This document shows, in pieces, positions 42,548 to 55,200 of a stretch of 62,688 bases of DNA. The DNA is from Diphasiastrum complanatum (Eukaryota > Streptophyta > Lycopodiopsida > Lycopodiales > Lycopodiaceae). The notes below the pieces were generated by a model. The model searched no databases and was not told the DNA's origin. It was given only the letters and a program-made list of their open reading frames with translations. How positions within the stretch are numbered: position 1 is the first letter of the stretch; every line of letters starts with the position of its first letter. The stretch covers positions 1-62,688 of the forward strand of contig MU833011.1 in the NCBI GenBank assembly GCA_029204225.1. Reading direction: 5' to 3'. Position numbers and translations under genes: made by a program.

Positions 42548-42827
42548 TAGGTTCTCTCTAACTAGTATAGCTGTCTTTTTAGTTGTTTCCTGTCTTTTAG
42601 TATTTTAGGTGGATTTTTGGGTAGAGATAGTTAGTTTTCTATATTTTTGTGTGCTTGGACACAAGGATGCTTCTGACCAAGCTCTCTATAGCAACAAAGA
42701 AAAGACAAAGAAGCAATTCAATCCTAAGAGGGAGTCAGATCAAAGGTAGGATCGAGATCAGCAAGCAGAAGGAGCCAACAAAGGCAAATGGAGGAACAAG
42801 GAAAAGTCGAAACAACAGAGTGGAGAA

Positions 42828-43181
42828 ATGAAGACGTGCGTGAGATGCAAATGCGAAGGACATACTGTTGATTCGTGTTGGCTAAATCCGAAAATCGAGT
42901 GTATCCACTGTCATAAGAAGGGTCATGCAGCCACAGGCTACCGCCAGAACCCAAGAAACAAACAAGCTCAAAGTAGACAAGAGAATAACAATAGTTCATC
43001 CTATGTCAAGGAGCCAGAGAGCTCAAAGATGGGCGAAGAAAGATTGAATCACGAAAATTCGACCGCCTACATCTGTGCAGACATGTGTGCAGTATCAACA
43101 CCTGACACACAGGAGGTAATCCTTGATTCAGGAGCTACCTCACACTTCGTCACATCAAGACGGATCATGTCTGATTTTTGA
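42828..43181 (+). pseudogene. Nucleocapsid and protease of copia G
   Basis: Two zinc knuckles: CVRCKCEGHTVDSC and CIHCHKKGHAATGY, where the last Cys of the second is Tyr. The protease motif VILDSGATSHFVTS is intact. The frame closes with TGA at 43179-43181, just after IMSDF. Confidence 0.87.
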
Positions 43182-43319
43182 AGTGTAGATCCATCAAGAT
43201 TTATCATTCTTGGAGATGGATCAAAGCATCATGTGAATGGTATTGGTTCACTATGGCTCAACACTAATGGTAGAGACAGATAACTCAAAGATGTTCTGTT
43301 CATGCCTACACTGCAGCAG

Positions 43320-43740
43320 GACTTGCTACCAGATTCTCTGGGTCGGCAAGAAGCAGACCATTGTGGCTCAGTCATCCTACAATGCAGAGTACGTTGCAGC
43401 AGCTAAGATGGCCAATGAAATCATTTGGCTCCAGCAGTTCCTTGATGAACTAGGTGAAACGAGAAATGAATTTCTGATTTTGCAGATGGACAATACGTCT
43501 GCAATACATCTAACAAAGGATCCAGTGTTTCACTCAAGGATGAAACACATTGCAATCAAGTACCATTTGATAAGGATCTGATCGGGAAGAAGATGCTGCA
43601 AACTACTTTCATTGGAACAAAGGAGATGGTTGCTGACATTTTCACAAAGGCCTTAGACAAAGGTCTGTTTGAAAAACAGAGGAGCAGTCTTGGAGTCATC
43701 AAGCTATCATGCTTTGAGAGGGAGCTGAAGAAACAAAATG
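43320..43740 (+). pseudogene. RNase H of copia G
   Basis: AQSSYNAEYVAAAKMANEII carries Asn where copia RNase H has Glu (SCEAEY), so a catalytic Glu may be lost. QMDNTSAIHLTKDPVFHSR and HIAIKYHLIR follow. A shift near 43580 leads to GTKEMVADIFTKALDKGLFE. Confidence 0.85.
43729..43738 (+). other. Polypurine tract of copia G
   Basis: AGAAACAAAA immediately precedes TGTTTCAATTGCC at 43739, the start of the E-type LTR. The tract lies inside the RNase H reading frame, so the ORF overlaps the LTR start. Confidence 0.7.
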
Positions 43741-43795
43741 TTTCAATTGCCAAAGCTTTGCTAGCTTTCAACCCTAAATTTGACAGAACATCAAA

Positions 43796-44832
43796 TGACT
43801 ATCCCGACCTTATTGTAGCGACACACTCAACTCCGAATAGTCGAAGCCTTCTCATGCCCACTTCCTGTATTGTGCAACTACTTGGACAATGACAGCAGCA
43901 ACCACGATCTACTCCAGACGATGCAACAGCTCCTTGCCACCTTTTGTACATACATATGCACAACTATAAATTGAATATAGTTGATCATTATAATCAATCA
44001 ATTAATAAGCAAGAAGATTACAACCAGACCAGATAGGTTGTTTTCATATATGCTCGAGTGCTCACAAACGCCGAGTCAACAGCTTATCAGAGAAAAACAC
44101 AGTAGATGCTTTCAAGCATTGATTATTTCTTTCAGACTGATTGTCAAAATAAGCTCATAGTTGTTACAGATCATAGTTAGCGTTGTGAGAACGCGGTTAT
44201 GTCCGCTACTATCTTGTGCTCACCACCATCATCTGACTTGTATTTCTATACATTCAATCTGAATATATTATTGTCTGGTTTTGCATTCAGATTCTGTCAG
44301 TGCATGCTTTCCGCTTTCTGTTTGACTCTCTTATTGCTTTGTTAGACTGTTTGCTCTCCCGCTTCCTCATAAACGCAATTAAGCTCTATTTTGGGTTGGC
44401 AAACTGTTGTAGTAGTGCACGCACTAAGGGAATCAGTCGACCACTGCTTTCGTGCAGTAGTACGATCGTTCCGATCTGATTGTTCGACCCATCCGAATCC
44501 ACAGATTTCATTCCCCGACAGTTTTTAGCTTTTGCATGTAGAATTTGTGTGATTTAATATATGTACTTTTGTGAAAACCCTAAAATTGATAGGATCTCTT
44601 GATTTTTAAGTTGATGGACTTTTCAAGAGTGTGTTTCAATTGCAAAAGTTCATGATTTTGTAGGTTGATCAAGTGTCATCAATTCTATGTGTTGGATTTG
44701 CTAGTTTTTGTGCAAGAAAGAGATTTGAGAGGTTCCATATCATTGTGATTTCTTCTTGGATTCATTTGTTGACTTTCAAGAGAGTGCTAAGTGCATTGAA
44801 ACATGTTCAAAGAGAAGATTAAATCATTGCAA
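43796..44832. other. Unassigned region right of copia G
   Basis: AT-rich DNA. A stretch ending 'cagatttcattccccgacag' near 44520 looks like an LTR 3' end, but no paired copy or primer site is visible. Confidence 0.35.
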
Positions 44833-44960
44833 CATGGCTACAAATGGAGGCTTCATGTTGGAGAGCAATGTAGGCTTACCTCAAGCAACTATTCAACTTG
44901 GAAGGTGAGAATGGAGTCTCTCCTTTAGATGAATGGGGTTATTTGGTGTTCTCTTGCGAA
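44833..44960 (+). pseudogene. Copia gag start, short remnant
   Basis: After ATGGCTACAAATGG (44833) a frame reads SNYSTWKVRMESLL, the NYxxWxxRM block found at the N-terminus of copia Gag. The frame is lost within about 120 bp. Confidence 0.5.
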
Positions 44961-45719
44961 TTTATTCTTACAATGACATTTAAATGGAATTATGAATTTT
45001 AGGAAAATTATCGTACCTCCACGTGATTTAGAAAAAGAAAAAGAAATAGAGATCTATCATCGAAGAAATGAGCAAGCAAGACTAAAGTTCAATGAACAAC
45101 TATTGAGTGGTTCATCTTCATATTCAAGGTCTTCCACCAGTCGACGTAGATCGCCTGTTGACCCATCACATGTATATATATTGATTTATGTCATGATTGT
45201 CCTATTTGTAATAGTGGTGTACTCCGATTTGGTTGAGGATACATCCAGAGCATTCTAGATGTGATTCGATTTTATCACCATAGCATCATTATTTGTTTGG
45301 CAATCTTAATCCGCTTTCATTATTTCATGCTGATCCACTCTATGACAATTCTCATATTTTCTTTAGTTCATGTTGATCCACTCTATGACAATCATCATAT
45401 TTTCCAACTTTTTCAAAGAGTGTTGTGAACATTCTAGGAATCACAGTTTATTTCTTACTATAGAAGATTCTATTTCTATCATGGGGATGCAACTATGATA
45501 AGTTTCTAAAATGTTATGATAGGTTAGAGGTTTGGATTGGTGTAGATAAAGAAAATGTACATCTTGGTTATTCATCTAAAAATTTGGAGTTTCAAAAGAA
45601 CATTTTGTATGGTGGGATGACTTACAGTCTAAAAAATGGTAAATCGGACTAGAAAGAAGATGGATGAATTCTGCCAGTTATGTGGATTGCTTGTGAATGA
45701 TTCCTATTGAAGAACTTCG

Positions 45720-45935
45720 TTCAATGAAGCTCATTATTATCTTGAAAAAGCTTTTTTGGGGCAAGTATGGAAGAAGGATGGGATGCTTTATGCTTGTGAA
45801 TTATAAGATATATATATACATATTTGGTTGTAATATTTTAGTTTCATTCAATAGCGCTCATTAATATCTTGAAAACGTTTTTTGGGGGCATGTTTATAAG
45901 AAGGACGAGACACTTTATGCTTGTGAATTATTGTA

Positions 45936-45945
<10 letters not shown>
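45720..45945. repeat. Imperfect direct repeat, about 95 bp x 2
   Basis: The block from 'ttcaatgaagctcattatta' to 'tgcttgtgaatta' recurs from 45845 ('ttcaatagcgctcattaata') to about 45931. Each copy is followed by 'taagatatatata', and the second has expanded into the TA microsatellite. Confidence 0.8.

Positions 45946-46005
<60 letters not shown>
45938..46005. repeat. (TA)n microsatellite
   Basis: About 33 uninterrupted TA units at the end of the second copy of the direct repeat. Confidence 0.95.
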
Positions 46006-46007
<2 letters not shown>

Positions 46008-47362
46008 AAGACAAGCAAGTTTAATGCATATTCATGAAAAAACAAGTGTTACTCAAGATTTTAGAGTGAGAAAAACATCCTACTCTAGGGTAGAGAAGAG
46101 AGAGAAAGAACAAGAGCCCTCAAGTAGAGAGAGAATACACAAGAAATTTTGACACAAAAACTGCGTGTCCACACACCAAGGTCTAAACTGAATTGCGCTT
46201 ATTCACGATTCACTGCTTTGAGGCTCAACTTCGTTGGATTGTACTGTCTATGATAAGTGGAAATATGTAACAAGTTATATAGTGGCAAATATGTGACAAG
46301 TTATATAGTGGCATACTCGATTATATAACTTGATTGATCTACAAGTTTTGCATTCAGATCTTGCCATGTTAACTTTCAAAATATGATGTGTGGCTAGCAT
46401 TCACGTGGGTGTGTATAAGATTTATCTTGCCATCTTTGGGTTTAATCCCCGGTTTGTACTTGCCAATGCTATTAGGATCTAAGAGGAGCAACCTATTTTG
46501 CACCACCAGAGCCATTGTGGTGGTGGTGCATAGCCATCTAATGGAGATGGGCAATGACAAAAATGTTTTTTCAAAACAATGGTATCATTGCCCACCCTTA
46601 GATGTGTGCCCGGGCCTCCATACACACTCCCCTAAAAAAACCATGTGCCTCGACTTGTACTTGCCAATGCTATTAGGGTCTAGGAAGACCATGTGGGTTG
46701 GGGAAACCACAAAAAGATTGTTGATAAGGGTGGTTTCAGATTACCGACAAGTCGCTTTGCCTGGCCCTTTCACTTGCCACCCATTGTTTGAATCTTGGCA
46801 AGTGAGTTGACGAGACCACTCCCATTTCACATTTAGTTGGTAAGTGTTAAATGAATTGTCACAATATGGTTGACCCATTTAAATTTTGACATACTATTGT
46901 TCCATTTAAGGTGTTGTATTTTGAAATGCAAGTATGAAACTTTTCATGTTAAAAGGTTGAAAGGAATATTGGACATGAAGGGTTAAAAGAAACTTCAAAA
47001 TGCAGGCCCAGGGGCAACTCAATATGTAGAAACATTGGATGGCCCAAAAAATGAGATTTGATTTGCCATTGTGTGAGAGTCCCAATTTTTTCTCCTTGGC
47101 AATTGGATGTTGATGTGAAAGGGTGAGAATCCCATTTTTTTTTCTTGGCCCTAGGGATAGTAAAGATCTATTTTAAATTTCGGGCTTGCTAAGAAATGGA
47201 TATTTGCCAAGCTATTGTGGTTCATTTAGAGGCGCACATGTTTCACATACCCCTTATGATCATCAATGGGGCAACTAACTATTTAATGTTGACACATCCA
47301 TTATTGATTCATTTTTTGTGATTTTTTCTCATGCGATTAAAGCTTAAGCTTCTCTACATTGA

Positions 47363-50300
47363 ATGCTTCAGCACTGCTTGGAAATCTTGCAGATTTGGAG
47401 AATTGCAGGAATTGGGTTTCTTTGGAGTATGGAGGTGTTGAAGGCAGCCGTGAAGCTTGGTTTGAGCGCCCAGAGAGTGGTTGCTTTATCAGCTACACAA
47501 AAGAGCTACAGCTATGGGCAGTTAGTAAGCTCAGCCTGGAAACTATCTGAGAAATTGCAGTCCCTGAGCTTGCAGCGGAGCACTGCAATTCTGGATGGAT
47601 ATATTCCTAGAGATGTAGTTGCCTTGGGATCCCCAGTATCCACAGGACTCAAGTTGGGTTTGCAAGCAGATGCGGACAGCTTTCCTGACGATGATGTAAA
47701 GGTGAATTTGCTTTCTTTTCTTATGTCTGAGCAGTTGGAGATAGTAAATTGTAACGTGCTTGCTATTCCTCTGTTTTTTACTTCCGTACCTACACGTTTT
47801 GTACTTTTGCCTTAAGCATCCTGATCCTGTAGCTAATGCACCAACAGGCAATATTATGCAACCCTTTTCAGAGAAAGTAAGCATCATCTTTCAGGTGAGG
47901 CTTCTAAGTGATGGGCAACCCAAGGACAAATCGCAGTGGCTGCACTCTGTAGCATACTTCAATGGTTATCTTCAATACATTCCTAGTCAGATGGGTACTA
48001 CCGACAGGGTTTTTTTACTTTCAATTCCGAAACAGCACATTGTATGCAGTTAAAAAGACTTAGTTCTAAATTGGGGACTTGGGAGGCAGGGGCCCTTCTA
48101 ATATAATCAAAGAATCTGCACACCAGTGATGATCCAACGTATGAAAATTTATAATGGAAGAAAGGTTGACTGCAAAGGGACACCAAAAATTGCAATAGCC
48201 TTTGCAACATCCTAAGCCAAGAACTATTATCTGTTCACTGTCATGTCCTGCATTTATTTAGCTCATGTGCTCAACAATAATATTTGCTAAATCTAGCCAT
48301 GGAGCTAAATCAGAATAGGACTAGTTAATAGGAACGTCAATAAAAGGGCTTAGGTACCTGCACTATCTTTGTTATTGGCGGGCTTTGTAGTAATTGTTGT
48401 AATGCCCAATTCAACCTAATAAGGCCCCAAGCTCATAATAGAGGTATAAAGGTCCACTATTAATAGAGGAGGCTATCAGGATACTAATTGTTGATTAACA
48501 ACCTGATCAACTTGGTTGTCTTCTTCATGATAGATATATTCATGGTCTTGGAAGAGAAATTGTACCTCTAAATTTTTTGCTTTTTTATGATGCTCAATTG
48601 CTCTTGATATGTCACAATGGGAAGTGGTTCTTGCACATTGTGCATATAAGTGATTTTATCTTTTTACACGTGCTTTGAGCTCCTTGTAAACATGTAGGTA
48701 GAAATAGTTGTATCTTTCTTTAATCGTTAGAACTTAGCTTTGGGTTCCAATTGAGTTCTATCCTATGCTTGTAGCTTCCAAAGCATTGCCAAAACATGGG
48801 TAAAGACCCAAGATGTATTTCTAAGTAATAGAACAAGTTCTAATCTAGTAGTAGTGTGCCCACCTACATGCATAAGCAATAATTTACTATAAATAATAAT
48901 GACCTTATAGCACAACTTACTAAAAATAGTAGTGCCCCTATAATAGCATCCAGGCATGGCCATTCTCTCTCTAAGGGGTGTCAAATAAACATTAACTCTC
49001 CCTTAATGTTTACTTTGTTATCTATTACTTCTCGAAGTTCTCTAAAGTTCTAAAATTTCTCTTTACCAAGTCCTTTGGTAAAGATATCTATAACTTGCTC
49101 TTCCGTAGGAAAATATATGAGCTCCACTTTACCACTCTGAATCTTCTCTCTGATGAAGTGTTGTTGTACTTCAATGTGCTTTGTCCTGCTGTGAAAAACT
49201 GGATTTTTTGCCAATTTAATACAACTCTGATTGTCGCAGTGAAGTACTGTAGGTGAATCTTGTATCGTATTTAGATCATGTAGAATCCTTTGTAACCAAA
49301 TTGCTTCACTTGCCGCACTCGTAGTAGCTCAGTATTCTGCCTCTATAGATGATAATGCGATACAATCTTCTAGCTTCTGATGTAGGATGCTTCCTGCCTG
49401 ATGAAGTAGGAGGTGAATAAGTATCCCATATACTTGATCTCTCCTTCCTCTTTCCTTTCTCAACCAAGGTCACTCTAGATACTTGGATTGGTGTAGGCGA
49501 TACATGGGTCGATTCAGGCTCCTGTAATAACTCGTCACACAATATAGGAATTCCTCCATCTTGATTCCTATCGTAAGGTATCTTTGTATCTTTATGAGTT
49601 GCCTCCTCATCAAAGATTACATCCCTACTTATGATGACTTTGTTACCCTCCAAGTCATACAACCTGTATCCCTTCGCTTGACTATCATATCCAAGGAATA
49701 AACACTTGGTCGCCTTAGAATCCAATTTGCTCTTGGAATCCTTAGGTATGTGAGCATAAGCAATACTACCAAACACTCTCAAATGACTTACATCTGGTAT
49801 CCGACCCGTATAAGCTTCCTCTGGAGTCCGATTCTCTACAACCTTTGTAGGACTTCGATTAAAAAGATAAACCGACGTCTTAACTGCTTCACCCCAAAAC
49901 ATATTTGGAAGATTTTTACTCTTGAGCATACTCCTCGTAGTTTCCACTATAGACCGGTTCTTTCTTTCCGCAACTCCATTTTGTTGAGGCTTGTCCGAGT
50001 ATCTTGATTTGTCTATCTATTTCTTTCTCCACCTGTATCTTAGACCATGTGAAATACTTGAAAGCTTCACCCTTATTCTTGAGAAGATAGATCCACGTCT
50101 TCCTAGAATAATCATCCACAAACACCATGAAGTAACTTGCTCCCCCATAAGACTGAGTTCTCACACAAATCTGTATAAACAAGTTCCAGAATTTTCTTGC
50201 CTAGAATGTACTAGACGAAAATTTCTTCATATGATGCTTGCCTAAGACACAGCCTTCACAAACCTTGTGATCAGAAACTACTTGAGGTAAACCTGTAACC

Positions 50301-52177
50301 ATGTTGTATTTCCTCAAGACTTGTAGACTTCTGTAATTCAGATGTCCAAAGCTTTCGTGCCATAACTTACGTACTGATCCAATATCTGCAACTTGCATGA
50401 TGATCCACCACCTGAGCCTGAAGTTTGTATAACGCCCTGCAAGTATGCCCTCAGCTACTACTTCATTATCTTTTCTCTTGATGAGACACCGCTCTTCATC
50501 AACTGCACCACCATGTGTTGCTTCGCAATAGCTGATACTGAGAGTAAGTTTTTCTTGATTCCTGGTACATAAAGCATGTCCTTTATGTGTCCAATCTTCC
50601 CTGAAAGTAGTTGAACTTGTATTTTTCCAACTCCTTTTATATGATATGTTTAGTTATCTCCCAACTTGACATTTGACCCATCATCTAATTTTTGAAATTA
50701 TAGCCACTCCCCTCTAGGTGTCATATGCTTCAAAGCTCCTGAATCAATAAACCAACAATCTTCTTCCTTCGAGAAGCCACCACCAGAAGATGTTTATGCC
50801 AAAAACAACTCATAGTCTTCAAGATCCAAAGCACTTAATTTTGCATTAGATGCTTCTTCTTCTTCAGCAAAATTCCCATCCTGCTTCTTCTTGAACTTGT
50901 TGTACCAACACTCCTTTGCATAATGCCCTGATTCGATAAAGCAATTTCCCTTTCGAACTTCTTTTTTTCCATCTTTTGATCGATTTGATTGATTCTCCTC
51001 TGTATCTAGCTGCTTCTTCTTCTTCTTCTTCTTCTTCCCTTTGCCACCCTTCTTGGAACTTTGCTCTTGCTTCTTTGCCAGGAATGCCTGTTCCTTGAAA
51101 TCGTCCTTGTTGACAGTATTTTGTCGTCTCATGTAGTAATATGGCATTCAATATATGCTCATCGAAAGAAGGCCTCGTCTCCCGTAACGATCGCATCATT
51201 ACAAAGTTCTGATAAGCCAAAGGTAGACTATTAAGCACAATAGATACTAAGACTGAATCTTGAACACTTTCTCCAACCGCAACAAGTTGCCCTCTTAGAT
51301 CTTTTACGTAAAGTAGTCCGTTACTGATTCACCTATACGCATCTTCAATGTGTGAAGCTTATTAGTCAAGAACAAGATTCGTGACTGATTTACCATCTCA
51401 TATAAGTTCTTCAGTATATCCCAAGCCTCCTTGGGTCCAGCAGCATCTTTGATATGAGGTATGATCTCTAATTGACAAGTTTATGATATGATGAGCTCTT
51501 CTCCTACGTCTCTGATACTCCTGCAACTCCCTGTCAGTGTTAGGAGGTATCTCGACACCTGTGACGATCTCCCAATATTCTCGATGCTGGAGAATATGTT
51601 GCATCTCGAACTTCCATATAGTGTAGTTCGTTCCATCTAGCTTGCTAGACTCCGGCAATACAACATCGTTGAATCCTACCATTGTTCTGATCCGTAACTA
51701 TTCTTAGCAACCTGATTTTTTAGCAATGATGCAATCATTATCTTATCAAACTAAATCAAGATTTCCCTAAGAAATTAGTAGCCAAACCCTTGCAAAATTC
51801 TGAAACAGCAGTGATCCGTAGCAATCAGGTCTGAAATAGTAGCAATCTAGTCTGTTTCTGAGAAAACAGCAGCGATATGTAGAAATCAGATCCGTTTCTC
51901 TCAGCGACCTGCTTCTTTCCAACGATCAGAAACCAGAATAGACAGCGACTTGCCTGTTTCCAGCGACCATTAACAAGTCAGACAACGAACGATCTGTAGT
52001 TCCAGCAAACAGTCAGGCAGCGATCAGCCTGTAGACAGCGATCTGAGACAGTAAACAGCATATAAGCGTTCCAACAGATCTGATTCCAGCGAAGTGATCA
52101 ACATGCAATCAGCGATCCAACACGCAGCTATAGCCAGCGATCCCCTCCAATAATTTTCTTCTTGCAACCCTGCAAAA

Positions 52178-52243
<66 letters not shown>

Positions 52244-55200
52244 GGCCAGCGATGGCCCAGCTCCATCGACCAGCTCCAGCAAGGCGCTCCACCTGCAGTT
52301 CTCCATCACTGTCTATCGCCGGTGCCCGGCTGCTCGTAGGGTGCCCTCACAAATGCTTCAGACGATCTGCTGCCTTGCGGAACTGCCCATTGATGCCTCC
52401 TCCATCAATGCTGCCCTGAGCGGAACTGCCCCCACTCAGCATCTAGTCGCTACTCGGATTGCTGTCCATCAGATCAGTTCCATTGCTCTTTCTCAGATCG
52501 CCGTCTTATCTGATCGTCCTCCATCGCCCTTCCTCCATTGCACCTGCTCCATCTATCGCTGTCTTCCATCGCACCTGTTGTCCCTCATCGCTGATCTGCT
52601 GGATCCCTCATAATGCCACGTCGCAAAGGAGTCGTTGCCACCACTTTTGAACCATCCTCCGTCTCCAACAATGCTTCAACATCTTCCTTACAGCCAGATC
52701 CACCTACCCCTCCTCCTATGCCTGTTGCGGTTCCTATCTCCCCATCAAACCCTATTCCTAACAATAGTGAAACTACTGTAGCTATTCCCTTGACTCCAAA
52801 CACTCCAAAAGCACCTGTTTCTCTCCCTCCATATGCATTGGTCAAACTTCTTCGAGATGATCAACTCCATCTATTTGAATACCTCAACAATCACAGAGAG
52901 CAACTGGCTTCTCATGATTCCCTGCTTCTAGGGGTGCAATCGCATCTTCAGAAGTTGGCTACTTCCATTCAAGAACTCAAGAACGAAGTTACAATTATAA
53001 AAAGTGAAGCCTCTTCCCAAGACGCTACTTCGGCAAAAATCCAGCAACTCAAAAATTAGGTGGAACAACACCATACGGCTGTTCAGTCATGGGCAGATTT
53101 GCTTAAAGGTTCGTCTCTAATTATCTCTCCACCTCCGCCTTCACCTTCGCTTATCTCAGCCATGTTCACTGAGAGTCGTCTACGAGAGCATAAAGCTCTC
53201 AATGTTCGTGTTAGAGGTATTCCAAATTCTCAAAATGTTGTTGCAGAAGCTGAGAAGTTTTTGGAAGGAAATCTTCAACACCATAGCAAAGGAATGGAAA
53301 CTGCCTGGCGACCTAAGAAGGACCTGGATACTCTTGTCATCCGCTTCACATCAATGTCTCACCGGCGTGAAGTTCTAGGGAAGAGATTCAAATTGCGGGA
53401 AACCAAAATCTACCTAGACGAAGATCTTACCTTCATCCACATTCAAGAACGTAAGAAGGCAAGGCAAGAAGCTCTATCAACTGGCAAACGGCTTATCTAT
53501 CGTGATGGTATTATTAGACTGGTAGATCGAAAGCCTATAGTTAAAGATGAGATAGAATTTGAGATGGAGAAATGAAGAGATGTCCAGTTGAACATGTAAA
53601 TGGTCTACGTACCATATAATCCTGGCTATTTGACTCTCTTCCTAGTTAGTTAGTTTGTTTTTTCTGCTTTGACGACACTGATCCGTCTTGTGTCCAACTT
53701 AGTTGATGTACTTGTTCGTCTTATACGCCTTTGGCATGGAAAAGACGTTAATAAAGCTTTCTTTCTTTCTTTCTCTCAAAAATTCTTGGATCTTGACAGC
53801 TCCACGTTCACAAAGCCTGCTCTGATACCATGTCAGAATTTTTCATACAAATTCTAGATGGAGTTACTAGTCCTACTAGCACTTACACAAACCAAGCATA
53901 GAGATTAAAGAGAATTCAGATTATAGAAGAATTGAGCAAAGTTCTAAAGCACTGGAATAATTTTGTGGTGGGGCGCCAACCTACCTATATACTTTCTCTA
54001 ATCTATGTGAAAAGCTAAAAGCCTAAAGCAAATAGCAAAAGAACAAAAGCTAATTGCTAAAATTACTACCTATATTGGGTAAAGACCCAAGATGTATTTC
54101 TAAGTAATAGAACAAGTCCTAATCTAGTAGTAGTGCACCCACCTACATGCATAAGCAGTAAAAAAGGAATTTATTATAAATAGTAATGACCCCTAATGCA
54201 CAACTTACTAAAAATATTAATGGCCCCTATAATAGCACGCAGGCATGGCCATACTCACACTAAGGGGTATCAAATAAACATTAATTCCTAACAGTCTCTT
54301 GCTACATTGCTGCTCCCCATGGTGCCCTTAGGTTTGATGCTGCTTCTTTCCATCCCACTTCTTTGTCTAATGCTAGTGTTCCCTTGAATCGCTGTTTGTT
54401 GGCTAATAAATCACGATTGGTCAAAGAATCGATTGGTCCTCATTCAAACCGGAAAGAATAGGGACTATGAAGTTTTTTTATCTATAGCTGGCCGTCGCTC
54501 GTCTCGAAAATGGTTTTGTGTGCCTCTTTCGAGGGAAAGAGAATAGGAGAAAGGAAAAACTTGAGGAGAGGACCAAAGGGAGGAGAGAAGAGAGGAAATG
54601 AATCTTGATTCTTCAATGTCGATTATTGGAGAGATAATAGGAAGTGGAGGTTAGTGTTACATTAATGTTAAATGCACTTTGAAGGAGAGAAATTATAATA
54701 GGAGTTAGGTGTTCAATATTAGGTAAATGAAGGAGAGAGCTAGGAGTTAGGAGAGAGAATAGGAGATGAAAAGGCATTAGAATCTAGGCAAGAGATGTGT
54801 GTGAATTTAGTTTTAGGTAGCACAGTTGTTAGGAGTGCTAGAGTTTAGTGTTAGGTAATAGAGGTGAGAGGAGTGTTAGAAGTTAGAAGTTAGGAGATTT
54901 AGGACTTTGGCATACGGTACTTGGGGCACAAAACGATGGACGTGCAATTATTGCCATATGAGCTACATAGGTGGTCCAGTGCGTATTCGAGTGCACCTCC
55001 TTTATTTGCATGGCTATGAGATTGGACCATGCCCACAAGCACCTCCAGGGCTCTCGAGCATGATTGTGAGACCAGGAGCTATTTAGAGAGAGGAGATCAT
55101 TCCTTTGACTATCATTGCAGGTGAGCATCATGCACTTGTGACATAATTCTTTAAACTTTTGCTTTTGAAATTTGAATTTTGCAATGTGCATGATGAATTT

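Larger units (their letters stand above)
42660..43795 (+). mobile_element. Copia G: relative of E, integrase and RT deleted
   Basis: Sequence parallel to E starts at 'cacaaggatgcttctgacca' (gag C-terminus) and runs to the first 55 bp of an E-type LTR. A deletion near 43325 fuses the pre-integrase region (MPTLQQDLLP) directly to RNase H (ILWVGKKQTIVAQSS), removing integrase and RT. The 3' LTR is cut at about 43795 and the 5' end lacks LTR and N-terminal gag. It is oriented opposite to E and F. Confidence 0.87.
44961..47362. other. Upstream flank of the AAE13-like gene; no confident gene
   Basis: A 267-nt frame at 44992-45258 (basic, Ser-rich, ending in a hydrophobic stretch) is not recognised. 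Direct repeats lie at 45720-45945, and two copies of 'ttgtacttgccaatgctatt' at about 46454 and 46656. The promoter of the host gene should lie at the right end; I cannot assign a TATA box. Confidence 0.4.
52183..53795 (+). mobile_element. LINE 2: ORF1-only L1-like element nested in the copia H leader
   Basis: Starts at a (CT)n run, carries a single ORF1-like gene (52613-53575), and ends 'gttaataaagctttctttct' followed by TTTC repeats, like the 3' ends of plant L1s. No endonuclease or RT is present between ORF1 and the 3' end. It splits the copia H leader from its primer site and is antisense to H. Target-site duplications could not be identified with confidence. Confidence 0.65.
48798..54293 (-). 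mobile_element. Copia element H, RT deleted, in AAE13 intron 1
   Basis: On the minus strand: complete 5' LTR (53831-54293), primer site (53819-53830), leader interrupted by LINE 2, gag, pre-integrase, integrase, then directly RNase H with RT missing, and a truncated 3' LTR (48798-49009). It lies antisense to the host gene. Frames are broken in gag and integrase, and an amber codon lies in RNase H. Confidence 0.88.

Noticed and set aside
43800-44530. 3' LTR of copia G extending to 'cattccccgacag'
   Set aside because: Only the first 55 bp match the E-type LTR; the rest has no counterpart among the three related LTRs.
52024-52309. Poly Arg-Glu frames on the minus strand
   Set aside because: Translation of the (CT)n microsatellite.
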